Shown: positions 32,487 to 46,094, numbered from the stretch's first letter. The stretch: 64,000 nucleotides of DNA from Pratylenchus scribneri (GCA_030063045.1 JAQSEB010000138.1:682001-746000), one strand, 5' to 3'. Numbers and translations: made by a program. The notes: generated by a model from the sequence alone, not told the origin.

Positions 32487-35400
32487 TCAAACAACAGCCA
32501 ATTCAGGTTCTGAATTATCCACCAATGCCTGTTGAATTTGTTGTTGTTGTTGGACAGCCTGTTGGATAATGGCTGCGGCCATTTGTTGAGTGCCATTGGC
32601 ATCCTCCCTTTGTTGTTGCCTTTGTTGAAGTTGTTGGAGGAGAACTGGGCCCAACATCATCAAATCAGCCGATGATGGTTCTCTTTCTGCTGTCCTCTCC
32701 CCAATTTGTTGTTGGTCCATCAAAAATTCCATTTGTGTGCCAAATGTTGAGGAAGGAGGGGCCAATGATGGAGGAGGCGATTTTTTTATTGGCAATGATG
32801 ATGGCTGATTATTGGTCATTTGGATGGGCTAAAATAGAATTAATATTATATGAATGAAATAATTAATGTAACACACCAATTGATCAGCTACAATCGAAGA
32901 ATATGGCAGCAATTTTGATAACAATTGAGTCAAAATGGAGGAGGAATTTTGATGTTGTTCCACAATTGTCGAAGAATGTTCATTTGGACTCAATGGGGCC
33001 GAATGAGTGGTTATGGCATTCGTCGTTGTCGCCGTTGATGAATGATGGTTTCCAAAATGCGATATCAATTGGTCCCGATGATGGCTTTGTTCCAAAAGGG
33101 CCAATTGATGTTCCAACTAAAGGAAAATTGTGGAAATTATTATTATGAACCATAAGAAAAATATGATATTTAAAATAATTAATTTTAAATGATTTTTGAC
33201 AAATTTTAAGTACAATTTTATGTCTATTTTACTTAATTTTTAATTTAAGTATATTTTATTTTTATTATTAACCGGCTAAAAACACAAAAAATATAAATTC
33301 TAATTTGATAAAAACATAAAAAGTACAAATTCTGATTTGCTAAAAACACAAAAAAAAATACAAATTCTGATTTGCTAAAAACACAAAAAATACAAATTCC
33401 GATTTGCTAAAAACACAATTCTGATTTGCTAAAAACACAAAGAATACAAATTTTTATTTGCTAAAAACACAAAAAATACAAATATTGATTAGCTAAAAAC
33501 ACAAAAAATACAAATTTTTATTTGCTAAAAACACAAAAAAATACAAATATTGATTAGCTAAAAACACAAAAAAAAACACAAATTCTGATTTATTAAAAAC
33601 ACAAAAAATACAAATTATGATTAGCTAAAAACACAAAAAAAACACAAATTCTGATTTGCTAAAACACAAAAAATACAAATTCTGATTTATTAAAAAAACA
33701 AAAAATACAAATTCTGATTTGCTAAAAACACAAAAAATACAAATTCTGATTTGCTAAAACACAAAAAAATACAAATTCTGATTTATTAAAAACACAAAAA
33801 ATACAAATTATGATTTGCTAAAAACACAAAGAATACAAATTTTTATTTGCTAAAAACACAAAAAATACAAATATTGATTAGCTAAAAACACAAAAAAAAC
33901 AAATTTTTATTTGCTAAAAACACAAAAAAATACAAATATTGATTAGCTAAAAACACAAAAAATACAAATTTTTATTTGCTAAAAACACAAAAAAATACAA
34001 ATATTGATTAGCTAAAAACACAAAAAAAAAACACAAATTCTGATTTATTAAAAACACAAAAAATACAAATTATGATTAGCTAAAAACACAAAAAAAAACA
34101 CAAATTCTGATTTGCTAAAACACAAAAAATACAAATTCTGATTTATTAAAAACACAAAAAATACAAATTCTGATTTGCTAAAAACACAAAAAATACAAAT
34201 TCTGTTTTGCTAAGAACACAAAAAATATATAATTTTGAGAATTAAATTTTTATGTTAAAGTGATCAAATATTTAGAATTTATTATTATCAATTTGAAGCT
34301 ATTTTTCACAATTTTCAATATTATTCTCTCACCTGTTGTTGTTGTTGCTGAGCATAAATTTGCAACATTTGAAGGCGTTGCATTTCGAGGGCGGCAGCCG
34401 CAATTGCCAACGAATTATGTGGTTGAATTTGGCTGGATTGACCAACTAGTGATGAAGCAATATAAGGAGCAGCAGCAGTGGAAGGAATTGAGGAGGCCAA
34501 TAATCTTTAAATTAAAATTATAAAAAATTAATTTTAATTGGTCAATTTTGATATCATTTAACAATTTAATAAAAAGTCAAACACTTTAGAATTAAATAAA
34601 TTAATAATCGATTGGAAAAACTCACTGGCTTGCCAATTGACTGAGCAAATTTAGGCTGGCATCATTTGTTGGAGTGCCAATGCCATTATTGCCTCCCAAT
34701 GATGCAATAAATGGATTATTGGATTGGCCAGCACCCAAAAATGTTGGAGGAGCCGAAGCTGGGGTTGTCGGCAATTGGGGTGGGCTGGAGGATGGATGGG
34801 CCATCATTTGTGTATTATGACCAAAATTGGCATTGTTTGCATTGGCCGCCAGCAATTGTTGTAATTGTTGCTCAAGGAGGCTAGTCTGGGGATTGGATGG
34901 TGCCTGGAATGGAAATTAGCATATTTGAAATTTATTTTAATTAAAATAATCTCACCGTTTTGCCAGGAATTGGCGAGAATTGAACAATTTGGGATGGCGG
35001 TTGTTGCGGACTTTGCACCAAATTTGCCGCATTTTGTGCATTTAAAACCAATTCCAATGGGCTCAGCAGATGCTGAAAATAATAATTTACATAAAGATAA
35101 TTTATTTTTTATTTGGAAAATTTAAAATTTTTGATGAATTTGATAAAAAAAATTATTATTTAATTTTAAATTATTTTTTATTATAAAATTTTTATCGAAG
35201 ACGACGATAGGGTATTATTTTTTAAATTAATTTTAAAAATCTCTGAATTTAATCAAATTTAAATCATAAATATTTTATGGTTTGTTAAATCGAAAAAAAA
35301 AATATAATTTTTTAAAATATTTATATATTTTTTGGCAAATTTACAAAAAAAAAACTATTTAAATTTACATTTTGTGCTGATTGGGCCGATTGGAATGGAA

Positions 35401-37924
35401 AATGTTGTAATGTGGTTGGAGTATGGCTGCTCAAAGCCAACGGCGATTGAAGAGGCTTAAAATGGTAAATTAAATTAAATTAAGCATATTTTAAGAAATT
35501 CACCTGAAATTTATTCTGCTCATTTTGTGGAATTTGAAGGAGGGTAGGTAATGGCACTGAAACACTTCCACCGATAGCCAATGGGCTTATTGTGCCCGAA
35601 TGGCATCCACCATCAACGGCTCTGATTCCTCCATCGTCGCTCATCACTCCACTGTCCGAACTAAAAAAGCATTTGAATAAGAATTCTGAATTATAATTCT
35701 GATTTTTACATTTTTATTTTGATTTTTAATTCTGATTTTTTGCATTTATTCTGATTTGTAATTCTGATTTTTAAATTTATTCTGATTTGTAATTCTGATT
35801 TTTAAATTTATTCTGATTTGTAATTCTGATTTTTTGCATTTATTCTGATTTGTAATTCTGATTTTTTGCATTTATTCTGATTTGTAATTCTGATTTTTAA
35901 TGATTTTTAAATTTATTCTGATTAGTAATTCTGATTTTTAAATTTATTCTGATTAGTAATTCTGATTTTTAAATTTATTCTGATTAGTAATTCTGATTTT
36001 TAAATTTATTCTGATTAGTAATTCTGATTTTTAAATTTATTCTGATTAGTAATTCTGATTTTTAAATTTATTCTGATTAGTAATTCTGATTTTTAAATTT
36101 ATTCTGATTAATTCTGATTTTTAAATTTATTCTGATTAGTAATTCTGATTTTTAAATTTATTCTGATTAGTAATTCTGATTTTTAAATTTATTCTGATTA
36201 GTAATTCTGATTTTTAAATTTATTCAGATTTATAATTTCTGATTTTTAGATTTATTCTGATTTTTTAAAATTTATTCTGATTTCTGAATTTTAATTTTTC
36301 CCTCACCTGACACTTTGCCTCCCTTTCAGCCCTTTTGCCTTTCCTCCAACTACCGTAGTTCTAATATTTTGATGGTGCCCCAGGCAATGTTGTTGTTGTG
36401 CCGCCAACTTTTTGCCGGCCCCTTTTGTGCTGCCTACAGCACCAATATTTGCCCGGGAACGTCTTCGAGTGGGACCTTGTTTTTCCTCTGGATTTCGATG
36501 GACCACTGTCCAGAAATGGCCTTCAAATATGGACAAAAATATATAAATAAATTCCTTTTCTAATTTTGACTGACCAACGACTCCATTGGCACTGGTCTGT
36601 TTCAGAGGCAATTTAACGAAACAATCATGCAAACTCAGATTATGCCGAATCGAATTTTGCCATCCCCATTGGTCAGCCCTTCGTTGATAATATGGATGCA
36701 GGTATTTGATCACCTTTTTATAATCAATTTAAATTCATATAAATTCGCTCCTTTTGACCAACTTGATAAATTTCGCTGAGTTTCAGGCGTCTCTCAGGGC
36801 TACTTTCGATGGCCTCAATGATCAAATCCTTGTATGAGAGTGATGGCCGTTCTTCCTTTTCATCGCCTGGCGGCTTGATCACGGCTGGCAATGTGCCATT
36901 ACTTATTTGGGGTCCTTCCTTTTTATTTGGCATGACTGCTAAATTTTGGGGGAATTATTAATTTAAAAATTTTAAAATTTAAAATTTTTTAAAATTAATT
37001 TTTACTATTTTGATTTGCATTTTCGGTAACGGCAGAAGAAGGCGATGATGCCATAATTAATACGGGGCTTTGATTTATGCAAGCGTTGGCTGCCATTTCT
37101 GCTGAAGAATCGAATTCGGTCGAAACTAAATGAAAATATAAATATATTACATTCATTTTTTATTATAATAAAAGTAAAATTATTAATAAAACATTTAAAA
37201 AATTAAAAATAATTTATTAAATTTTTTAACCCATAAAATATTTTCTTATATTTTTTCACAAATATTCAATTTTTTGTAATTTTATTTAAATGTTAAGCAT
37301 CAAAATTCAGGATCAAAATTTTAAAAATTTAATAAGAACTATAAAATTTAAAATTAATTTATTAAATTTTTTAACACATAAAATATTTTCATATATTTTT
37401 TCATAAATATTCAATTTTTTGCTATTATATTTAAAATGTCTGTCGTCAAAATTCAAGGTCGAAAATTTAAAAATTTAAAAACTAAAAAATTAAAAAAAAT
37501 TATATAAAAAATATTTTTTAAAATTTTACCATTTAACGGCGTGAAAATGTCATTATCCTTATTAGAAGAAGAAAATTGAGTCGAAATGCTGCCCAACACA
37601 TTTTCCATTCTTTTCGACGAAGTCTCTGGGTCATTTTCGCTAATGTCTTCTTCCATTCTGGAAAAAATTTTTATTTATAATCGAGAAAAAAATTTTAAAA
37701 TAATTAATTTTTCATTTTAATAATTATTTAATTAATAATTGCTAATTAAATAGAAAAAAAACGATTGGTATTTTTAAAACTTGCCTGTAATTTTGCTCCA
37801 TTCCTTCCTTTGTTAAATTCGGCAAAATGGAAAACATTTTTGGCACAATGAATTTGGTTGGTGATTCCGACGAACTCATTTGGAAGGAAGATGACAAAAG
37901 TAATTGGGGGTCGACTGAATCCAT
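32487..37924 (-). CDS. Forkhead-box transcription factor
   Basis: Nuclear DNA-binding regulator. Thirteen exons, high to low: 37785-37924, 37530-37657, 37006-37125, 36763-36938, 36575-36713, 36307-36520, 35504-35660, 35369-35455, 34956-35072, 34626-34903, 34333-34504, 32877-33116 and 32487-32828. They total 2,310 nt and read in frame from ATG to TGA, 769 aa. The forkhead domain spans about 161-250 over three exons: helix 1 [19 protein letters not shown], helix 2 [15 protein letters not shown], recognition helix [15 protein letters not shown], wing GHFWTVVH, then a basic RRRSR tail. The FOXO hallmark WGN lead-in is absent, so it is not an obvious DAF-16/FOXO. TSANG before the wing recalls FOXM1, but the subfamily is unresolved. 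The N-terminus is Ser/acidic. The long C-terminus is Gln/Ser/Pro/Asn-rich with poly-Gln in the last exons, as in transactivation regions. Intron 1 has a GC donor (CAG/GCAAGT). Introns 6 and 11 carry tandem arrays. Confidence 0.95.
33280..34235. repeat. 31-32-bp tandem array in forkhead intron 11
   Basis: About thirty copies of GCTAAAAACACAAAAAATAC plus AAATTCTGATTT fill most of the 1.2-kb intron. Variants (ATATTGATTA, TTTTTATTTG, TTATGATT) alternate in blocks, giving a higher-order pattern of two or three units. The array begins about 165 bp past exon 12 in plus coordinates and stops about 100 bp before exon 11. Confidence 0.92.
35690..36295. repeat. 31-bp tandem array in forkhead intron 6
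   Basis: About eighteen copies of TAATTCTGATTTTTAAATTT plus ATTCTGATTAG fill nearly the whole 646-bp intron just downstream of the forkhead-domain exons. Each unit contains two half-units ending in ATTCTGATT. The AATTCTGATTT core is also in the intron 11 array, but the rest of the unit differs. Confidence 0.92.
37160..37460. repeat. Two-copy ~165-bp duplication in forkhead intron 2
   Basis: AATTTATTAAATTTTTTAAC, ATAAAATATTTTCTTATATT, CAAATATTCAATTTTTTG and CATCAAAATTCAGGATC recur about 170 bp apart with small changes. The copies are adjacent and account for most of the intron between exons 2 and 3. Non-coding. Confidence 0.7.
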
Positions 37925-40900
37925 TTCAAGGAGTTTTAAAAAATTTCGAATTTGGAAAGAAGGATTTCGGAAAATTGTCCGTTCGAAGGAATTTTTATTT
38001 TTAATTCGTTTTTATGCTGAAATTAATGAAGGGAATAATTTATTTACAATTGAATTATTAAAAATCGCGTAAAAGTCAATAAAATTATTTGGGTTACAGT
38101 AAGAAATTTTAAGAATTTTAGGATAGGATAAGAATAGAAAATTTTTTTATAAATTAAATAGAATTATTGTAGAAAATTTAAAGAAATTCACTTATTTAGA
38201 TTAGATTAAAAATTTCAAAAAATTTCCGAGATACAGTAGTAATTTTTAAGAGCATTTTTAATTGAATTTAAAAACATTGTATTGTCCCGAAGTCAACAAA
38301 TTTTAAGAATTTTTGCGATTATTTGTGTAAAGGTAAAAATTTCAAAAAAATTTCGGTCTCGATAGAATTTCTAAGAATTTAATTTGAAAAAAAAAGAAAA
38401 TTTTCATTTACTATTTTTAATTAATTTTTAAACCATTAGTCGACAAAAGGAGAGCCAATAATTTGGAATATTTTAAAAATTAAAAAAAATGATAGTAAAT
38501 TTGTGATTAATTAATTTTTAAATCATTATCAATTCGACAAAAGGAAGGCTAATAATTTGGAATATTTTAAAAATTAAAAAAAAATGAGAGTCAATTTGCG
38601 GGAAAAATGAAAGAAAAATAGGGAAAGAAGAGATGGGAGTATGGTATGGTGCCGAAATTCGGATTTGGGACTGCCTCAGAATGAATATATTGGGGAATTT
38701 TGATATAAAAATAGCAGCAAAAATGGCCTTTGAAAAAAAAGGTGAATGAAGATTGGCCCGCTCCTATTTTACTTACAATATTCCTCCCCAAAATATCGCG
38801 CATTTCATTATGGCCATTCCCATTTTTACGCGCAAAAAAATAAAATATTTTGGCCAAATCAATGAAAATGGGTGGAAAAATAAGTGGCCAAATTGAATGA
38901 AATTTCGGGAAAATTTATTATTATGAAGAGCGACGAGTCGATTCTTTTTTCCTTACAATGTCTTATTAGATGCCCATAATTTTTGATTTTTTGTTATATT
39001 TTATTTTTACATGTAATTAAAAAAATTTTGGACATTTTAATGTGAAATTGTCAAGTCTGTTATTTTAGTTCTTAAAAACGGGTAGCATTTTTAATTAAGT
39101 AAAATATTAGTCTAAAAACAATTAATTCACAAATTGACAAGGATAAATTAGTAAAATAAAAAATTATATTTTTAATATTTTTATTTTTATTTAGTTTATG
39201 GCCATAAATTTATGGCCAATTTGCTAAATTCGAAAAGATATGCAAATAAAAATTTATTCAGAAAAATTTTTGATCATTTTTAGTCAAAATTAATTTGAAA
39301 ATTTTTAGTTCTATTAAAAATTTTGGTAGAAATTTTGTATTATATGGTTTTAATTTATTTTATGACCAAATTTTAATCATTGTCCTTTTGATGAATATTT
39401 TAGTTGAATTTGAATAAAAAGTATTAATATTTTCACTCTTTGGTTTTTGACAATTTTTAAATGGAAAGAAATGGGATAGGATTTATTGGATTTGGGAGGA
39501 AAATAGGCAGCCGTTGTTTTTGGGCAAATTCACATCCATTTTCTAATAAAAATGGGTGTGCTTTCTTGGAAAATTATTTAAAAAATAGAGGAAATTTGTG
39601 CATTTAATTTTAATAAAATAATTCAATCTATTTAATTAGCCATATTTTACCTTCAATTTAATTTTGAATATTTTAGGTAAATTTAAACAACACAAAAAAT
39701 AGGTAATTTTTTAAAATCTTTGACTGTTTTTAATAAATGAAAATTGGGTAAATGAATGGGGGAGAGGATGGGCAATCGTTGTTTTCCCTAAATTCTTTCA
39801 TCCATTTTTAAGAGATAGAATTGAGTAGGTGTGTTCGCGCGCTTTTAATTCTTTCATCTATTTTTGAGGGTGCATTCGCGCGCGCAGCCAAAATGAAAAA
39901 TAGGGAAGTTGGGAAAGGTGGGCTAGAAGAAGACGGCATTTTGGTTGAGGTTGGAGGCTTTTGATTGGATATTTTGAAGGTAGGTGGTTAGGTAGGGAGA
40001 AATTGTTTTTGGGGTCTATCAAATTTTGGAGAGGCAAAAAAGGGCATATATCGATGGGTGGAGGCTCGAAGAATCAATGTTTTTTGGGAAATTTTGCTCC
40101 AAATAATTATAGGAGAAACCGAAATTTCAAAAAATTACAAACCGGGTTTTAAAACTGAAATCTTTGTAAAACAGACTTTGGAACTTTTTATGGACTATAC
40201 TTTAGTTAGAAGTTTTGGGTGCGAATTAGGAAGGAGAAATTCTATTTGGGGAGATTCCACAAATTGAAATAGAGGAAAAAAGCAAAAAAAAAACATAATG
40301 ATGGAGATTACTGTATGGGATATTATTTTTTTTAAGAGTCGATCGAAAATTGAACCATCAAAATTGGTCACAAAGGCTTAATTCTTTGAAAAAGTGTTGA
40401 AAATTCTTTGTTAAACTTAATTAAAATTAAATTCATTTTATTAAAATTTACAAAATGATAATTTTTAGTAAATACAAATTTGTCAAAAATCCCAAATACT
40501 TTTTCTAAAAATTTTTATTAAATGAATTTAATTAAATTTGATGAAGAATTTTTTGCTTTAATTTAAAAATTTAGGCTTTATTGGGTTTTGACTATATTTC
40601 TAAATATTTTTTCCACCAAAAAACATTAAATTTGAGCCTCAATAGATTTGGGGATTAGATTGGGATGATTGTGAATGGGGAAATTCATTTTTGGGATTGA
40701 GGGAAAATGTTTTTGGGATCGCGTCCTTGAATGAGGCTCTTGCTATGAAGCTATGAACGCGGGCATTGGACAAATTTTGGCCAAATTCTTGAATCTGGCC
40801 AATTTTTCCCTAGTCTATAGGCCAATTTTTTCATTGTTTTCACTCTGATTGTCCAATCCCACAATTCCCAATTTTTTGAGGGTGCGGCTATTCTCCCCAA

Positions 40901-41600
40901 ATCAATCGATCTCCTTTTTAGTTTTCCCTTTAAAATTATTCAATTTTTGCCTATAATTCTTATAAAAAATTTGTTCTAATTATTCTATATTTATTACATT
41001 TTAATTTTGGCCTTTTTCCACGTGAATCCCACCACAGTCACAGTCACAATTAATATTAGAAATTAGATTCAATGCAATTCAATTTTCTGATTGGCAGAAA
41101 ATTTTTCGATATTTTCCTATCGGATGACTATTTTCGCATGAACCTAGACCATTCTTTTGGCCATTGTTCAACAAGAAAAAAAGCTAAGAATGCGATATAC
41201 CATTCGTAAGCCCTAATTGTCCTCTAAAAAATTGTTTTCTTACTTTTTTGAAAACTTGAAACAATTTGTAAAATAAGTAACTTTTCCTCAAAATGTTCGG
41301 ATTTATTAAATCCAAAGACATCTAACTTTTCTAAAGCTTGGAATTTCAAAAATTTAAAGAGGCCACTTTTTAGAGGACATTTAAGGCTTTGGGTTTTAAA
41401 TACTTTAATTTTTTTTGCAAAACTTAACATTTTATTTACCAATCCATGCGTCTTAATGAGATCTAATTAATTAGTTTATGGTTTGGTGCGTCTAATACCT
41501 GTTTCTGATTTCTTAGAAGTCAAAAATTAGTATATTTGATACAAAGAAATAGTATCCGACCAAAATTTTAATTTAATACAGGGCAATCACACTATTTTTT
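37925..41600. other. Upstream region of the forkhead gene, no other gene seen
   Basis: A+T-rich DNA upstream of the forkhead start. At 38,440-38,590 an ~80-bp segment (CGACAAAAGGA..GCCAATAATTTGGAATATTTTAA) is duplicated. At 38,620-38,830 and 39,890-40,270 base composition is more balanced, and short open frames occur without recognisable domains. GTTCGCGCGC and TTCGCGCGCGCAGCC occur near 39,833 and 39,870. It plausibly holds the promoter, but no specific site can be named. Confidence 0.4.
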
Positions 41601-41629
41601 TCTATTTTTACTAAAAATTATAAAAAAAA

Positions 41630-42900
41630 TGAAAAATGTCTTCAAGACGGTCGCGCACGACCTTAGGGAGGAATTAAAAAGGAAGAATTTTGTTTTGCAA
41701 AAAAGAGGAATATGGTAAAATAAAATGCACGGATACGGATTAGTAAACATCAATCTACAACTTTGCTGCTATGAATTTTTAAGTAGCAACAAATACAAAA
41801 AAATAAGGAGGACGAAATAACATAAGAACGCAAATGAAAATATTATTCTCATCAGTCCACTGACAAAATTAGATTCTTAGTACCGAAAAATTAAGAAAAT
41901 TTGCTCATAAATAAATCCCCTAAAATTTACTTTTCCCCGAACTTTGACTTCATTTCTCAAATCAGCAATTAAGAATATTAAATTCCATTGGTAAATTTAT
42001 CTATCGTCAAAAATTGAAAAAAAATTTTTTGATTTCTATTTTATTATCATATTTATTCTATTAGAAACCCCCTCTCTATTAGAAACCCCCTCTCTATTTG
42101 TAGCCCCCTTCGAAAAATACATGTCAAAAATAACCAATTTAGGCCGAAATAAGCATTTTTTGTTTCAAAAAATATAGAAATTTGTGGGAAAGTACTAAAC
42201 TAATTTGTATGATATTAGTATCAACTTAAAGAGCAGATTCTTGGCTTTCTAATGATATTGAATTTATTTAAATTGGTTCAGAATATGTGAAATTATGCAC
42301 GAAAAACCACTCTGAGTTCCGATAATGCCCAATAAAAGCCGTTTTAAATTGTTTTATGAGAATAATTCCCCATCAATTTTGAACCAATTCAAATAAAATC
42401 AATATCTTTGGATAGGCAAAAGTCTGCTCTTTAAGTTTATACCAAAACAAAATCATAAATTTTGGTAATGAGTAATTATAAACGGCGACAGGTTGGCCAT
42501 GGCAAATCGAGCGTACACATAATTTAAAGCATAAAGGCAAGGGCATCATATATTTATTATATAAAAAAATGAAGATGCCATAGGTCTGTCACCCACTACC
42601 TTTTATTAGGGAGGAACAGGAACAAAGAAGGAGAATTTATAAGAGGCATATGTATGGTAATAATATTTGATGAGTAGGATTAGTAAACATTAACCTACAA
42701 CTTTGCTGGTACACTGGATTAGTGTAATAACATCAGTGTTAACAAAAAAATGAATGAGGACATTTAGTACATTGGATAAATAAGTTACATCAGATACAGA
42801 AAAAATGAGGACGAAAATGTAAATATTTTCAGTATAGTGTCAAAATTAGAGAGCATTTTTAATGGCAAAAAGGAAATTAAAAAATTTTTGAACATAAATT
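41630..42900. repeat. Two-copy ~940-bp-spaced duplication
   Basis: GGATTAGTAAACATCAATCTACAACTTTGCTG (near 41,737) has a close copy near 42,680. Both are preceded by GGGAGGAA..AAGAAGGA.AATTT and followed by AATGAGGACGAAA-like sequence and a TCA.T.TAGTG.CAAAATTAG stretch. The intervening DNA holds the family H MITE at 42,215-42,490 and, at 42,061-42,110, TATTAGAAACCCCCTCTC repeated twice plus a variant. No gene. Confidence 0.6.
42215..42490. mobile_element. Hairpin MITE, family H, copy 2
   Basis: Left arm CTTAAAGAGCAGATTCTTGG and TTTAAATTGGTTCA; right arm TGAACCAATTCAAATAAAAT and GCAAAAGTCTGCTCTTTAAG. The spacer between arms is about 110 bp. Outer ends (GTATCAACTTAAAG and CTTTAAGTTTATACC) also pair. 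Same family as 12,890, 46,095 and 62,640. Confidence 0.8.
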
Positions 42901-43139
42901 AATCGTAAAATGTTGACAGAAAACTCTGTCCTCAATCTCTAAATCCCCATTAGGATTATTATTATTTTTAAGGAAAACTATCAGAAAAAAAAAGATATCT
43001 TAATTTACATTATAGCCAGGTAACAGATTATTCGGTCAGGAAAATCGCAAAATAGATGCCTTTAGATATTTCAAAAAAATGAGGAAAATTTAAATATTTT
43101 AATTTTTAAGGGTTTCTTCTACAATCATAAACAAAATAA

Positions 43140-43340
43140 AAATACCCAATTGGACAGAGCCTGGTCAAGACGCATTGAATGGTATATAATTTGTGATGGT
43201 TTGGTCAACAATTAAATGGTATTAAACGGTTTAAACAAATTTTGATTAAACCCATTTTGGTTTATTGGTTCAAAACTATGTTAGAATTGGTTAAACTTAA
43301 ACCAAAACATAATCAAATGTTGCGTCTTGGCGAAATTTAT
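43140..43340 (-). repeat. 46-bp palindrome-rich repeat, single-unit copy, reverse
   Basis: Reverse-orientation copy: CCAATTGGACAGAGC, GCATTGAATGGTATATAATT, TGGTTTGGTCAACAATTAAA, GTATTAAACGGTTTAAAC, and the outer flank GGTTCAAAACTATG. A 61-codon open frame across its right end is incidental. Confidence 0.75.
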
Positions 43341-43439
43341 CGATTGAATATATGGTTTTATAGGTTTGAGGTAACACTTATGAACTATCAAAATCTCAAA
43401 ATCTTTTGGAGATTTTCAATAGTTTAATCGCCAAAGTAA

Positions 43440-46090
43440 AAAATTTCCCATATTTATATAGGGTTAAATTATATTTCAAATAAATACAAAAATAAACATT
43501 CCAAAATTATTTCAAATTTGCGTAAATTAAATATATTTTCCACAAAAAGCATTTTGCGACATTTTTTTGTAAATTTTGACTCAAAAAATCTTGACCAGAT
43601 TTTTTTGTGACTTTGAATCAATTCTGTGTACCAAATTAACCCATTTTTTTGATTTAATTAATTTTTTCCTAATAGTCATAAATAAATAAAAATAAATTTA
43701 TTAAATTTTCTGCCCATTTTTGCACGCAAATTTGGCCGCCGCCAATTTTTTGACAATTTTTTTTGTACCGGAAATGTGTTTAATTTGTGTTTATTATGTT
43801 AAAAAATGTTGCCAATTTAATTTGGAATTATTTATATTTGACTAGACCAAGACAAAAAATTTTTTTGACATTTTTCTGCACGCAATATTCTCTTTGTTTA
43901 GATGGGAAATTTTGGATCTTTGGGATAGACTATTTAATAAAAATATTATTTAAAAAAAAATTATAATTAATTTTTTTTAGAATATACTCTATATAAAAAT
44001 GAGCAAAAAATAGATGAAAAATATATAAAAAAAATTTCAAAAAATAATAAAAATAAAACTATAATTTATTTGGTATTAATATGTAAAAGGAAACGAAAAA
44101 AAACATTTTATAAATTGCTAAAAAATATTAAAAATAAAAATTTTGTATTTTTAGCCGAGAAGAGGGCATAAAAAAATATTATAAATATTAAAAATAAATA
44201 AAAATTTAATTATTAACATTTTTGAAGGGAAAAATAAAATTGGCTTTACGAATATGATTAATCATTTTGAATTTGAATTGAAAAAAAGAAGAATAATTTT
44301 CTGCCCAAAAATGCCTAATGAATATTTACATAAAAAATGGCATTTTATAAATTAAATAAAAAATATAATTTGCCATAAAGAAATATGCAAAAATATCTTA
44401 TAATTGCATTATATTTATATTGTGAGTTGATCTATATTTTTGGCATTTAATTTACCTGCTCAAAATAATGCGCAAAAATTCCCCTTTGTTTCGGTCTATT
44501 TTTAATAAATAATTTTTGCCTTACAATTAACCCCAAAATTATATTATTTAATTAAATTATATTCTTTTGGCCAAAAATTACAAAAATTGCCGGTTTTTGG
44601 CCTTGGTTCACCCAAATTTTGTTACATCATTCGTTCCACTTTTACTATTTTTTTTTGCCAAATTTGGACAACCAATGGCATAATATGACCGGCTGATCTT
44701 TTTTGTGGGAACATTTTTTTGTGGCCATAAATTATAAATAAATATTTTCTTATTAATTTGCATGCAATTATTATTGTCTATTTTTGTATATTTTTTATTT
44801 GCCGTGACTAATTTAATTTGCTATATTTTTTGACACTATTTTTGTGCCTTTTTATCAGTTGATTTTTGTGTACGAAAAATGCTCTGATTTTGTATGAATG
44901 ACGTTTTCGTGTTAAAAATATCGAAATTAATTGAAAAAATAATTCAGCAAAAATTTCTAAGATTTGAGGCAAAATTTTGAAAATTCTATTGTAAAATTGA
45001 TATTAAATTTTTTTTGTGAAATTTAAAATAAATAAAAAAAACTCAAAATATAATGAATTGTAAAAATTTTATTCTCCTTAAAAATTGTTTACAAATTTTT
45101 TAAAAAATACATTAGTAAACACATTTTCCTAAAAGAGAATTATTTTAACTAGAATTAGAAAAAAATGAAAATTTCCAAAAAAAATATCAAATTTAGCCCT
45201 AAAAAAATTTAAATTAAATTTTGAATTTTTAAATAAAAAATTTTTAAATTTTTAATTTGGTAAAAAATTGTAATTAAATGTACATGGAATAAAATTTAAT
45301 TAAAGAATGCCGAAAGCCAATTTACTTCCAAAATGAAAGGATTAATTTGGCACATAAAATTAGCCAGAAATATAGATGATGAAAAGTTGCAAAACTTATT
45401 TTCATAAAGAGGAAAGAAAATTGGCTTTTTTTTACTTATTTAAAATAAAAGAATTTTCGCTTTCATCACTGCAAAATTCACATAAAATTGCGCGCTGATT
45501 TGGCGACAGAAAAAAGCCGCAAAAATATGTGCAATTAGTGCCAGGGATGAATGAAAGCTTTAAAAAAATTTTTATTCTATGCCTTAAAGAGTCTTCAAAA
45601 AAATATTAACAATAAATAATTAGTGTAGAAAGGAAGCCCGGAAATGCAAATTTATTTTGGACAAAGGTGGCACATAGCACAAAAATTTGAACAAAAGAAG
45701 CCATATTAAAAAATGATCACTCATCAGGACAAAATGCAAAAAATTGGAGGCCAAAAATATTGTCAAAAATATGGGTGCGATTTTATTTTGTTTATTTTTA
45801 GCAAAAATATTTAGGTCATTGGCAAATTAATAATGGCTTAATGAATGGGAAAGGCCCTATATGAAGGGAGTGGAATGTGGCTGGTCAAAAAATGCCATAA
45901 ATAACAAAATTTTTTTAAATAATTAATAATATTAGGCATGAATTGGAGGAATTTACATTATTAAATCTTCGGCTGTACCGAATGTTTTGTATTAAACAAA
46001 TTGGACACATTTTTGTTTACATATATATATTGATCTTCCGAATTTTGCAAAGCAAACCAACTTGTGACTATTTACAATAATTTACTAAGG
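43440..46090. other. A+T-rich intergenic DNA without recognised features
   Basis: Long runs of A and T with scattered short words such as TTTTTGGCCATAAATT. No open frame with domain content, no structured repeat and no RNA gene could be made out by eye. Confidence 0.4.
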
Positions 46091-46094
46091 ACTT

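Noticed and set aside
33280..36295. Regularly spaced repeats that could suggest CRISPR
   Set aside because: Units are tandem without unique spacers and lie in introns of an animal gene.
32487..37924. Identification of the forkhead gene as daf-16/FOXO
   Set aside because: The FOXO-specific WGN lead-in and the KGDSNSSAGWKNS-type insert are absent; the sequence before the recognition helix is [11 protein letters not shown].
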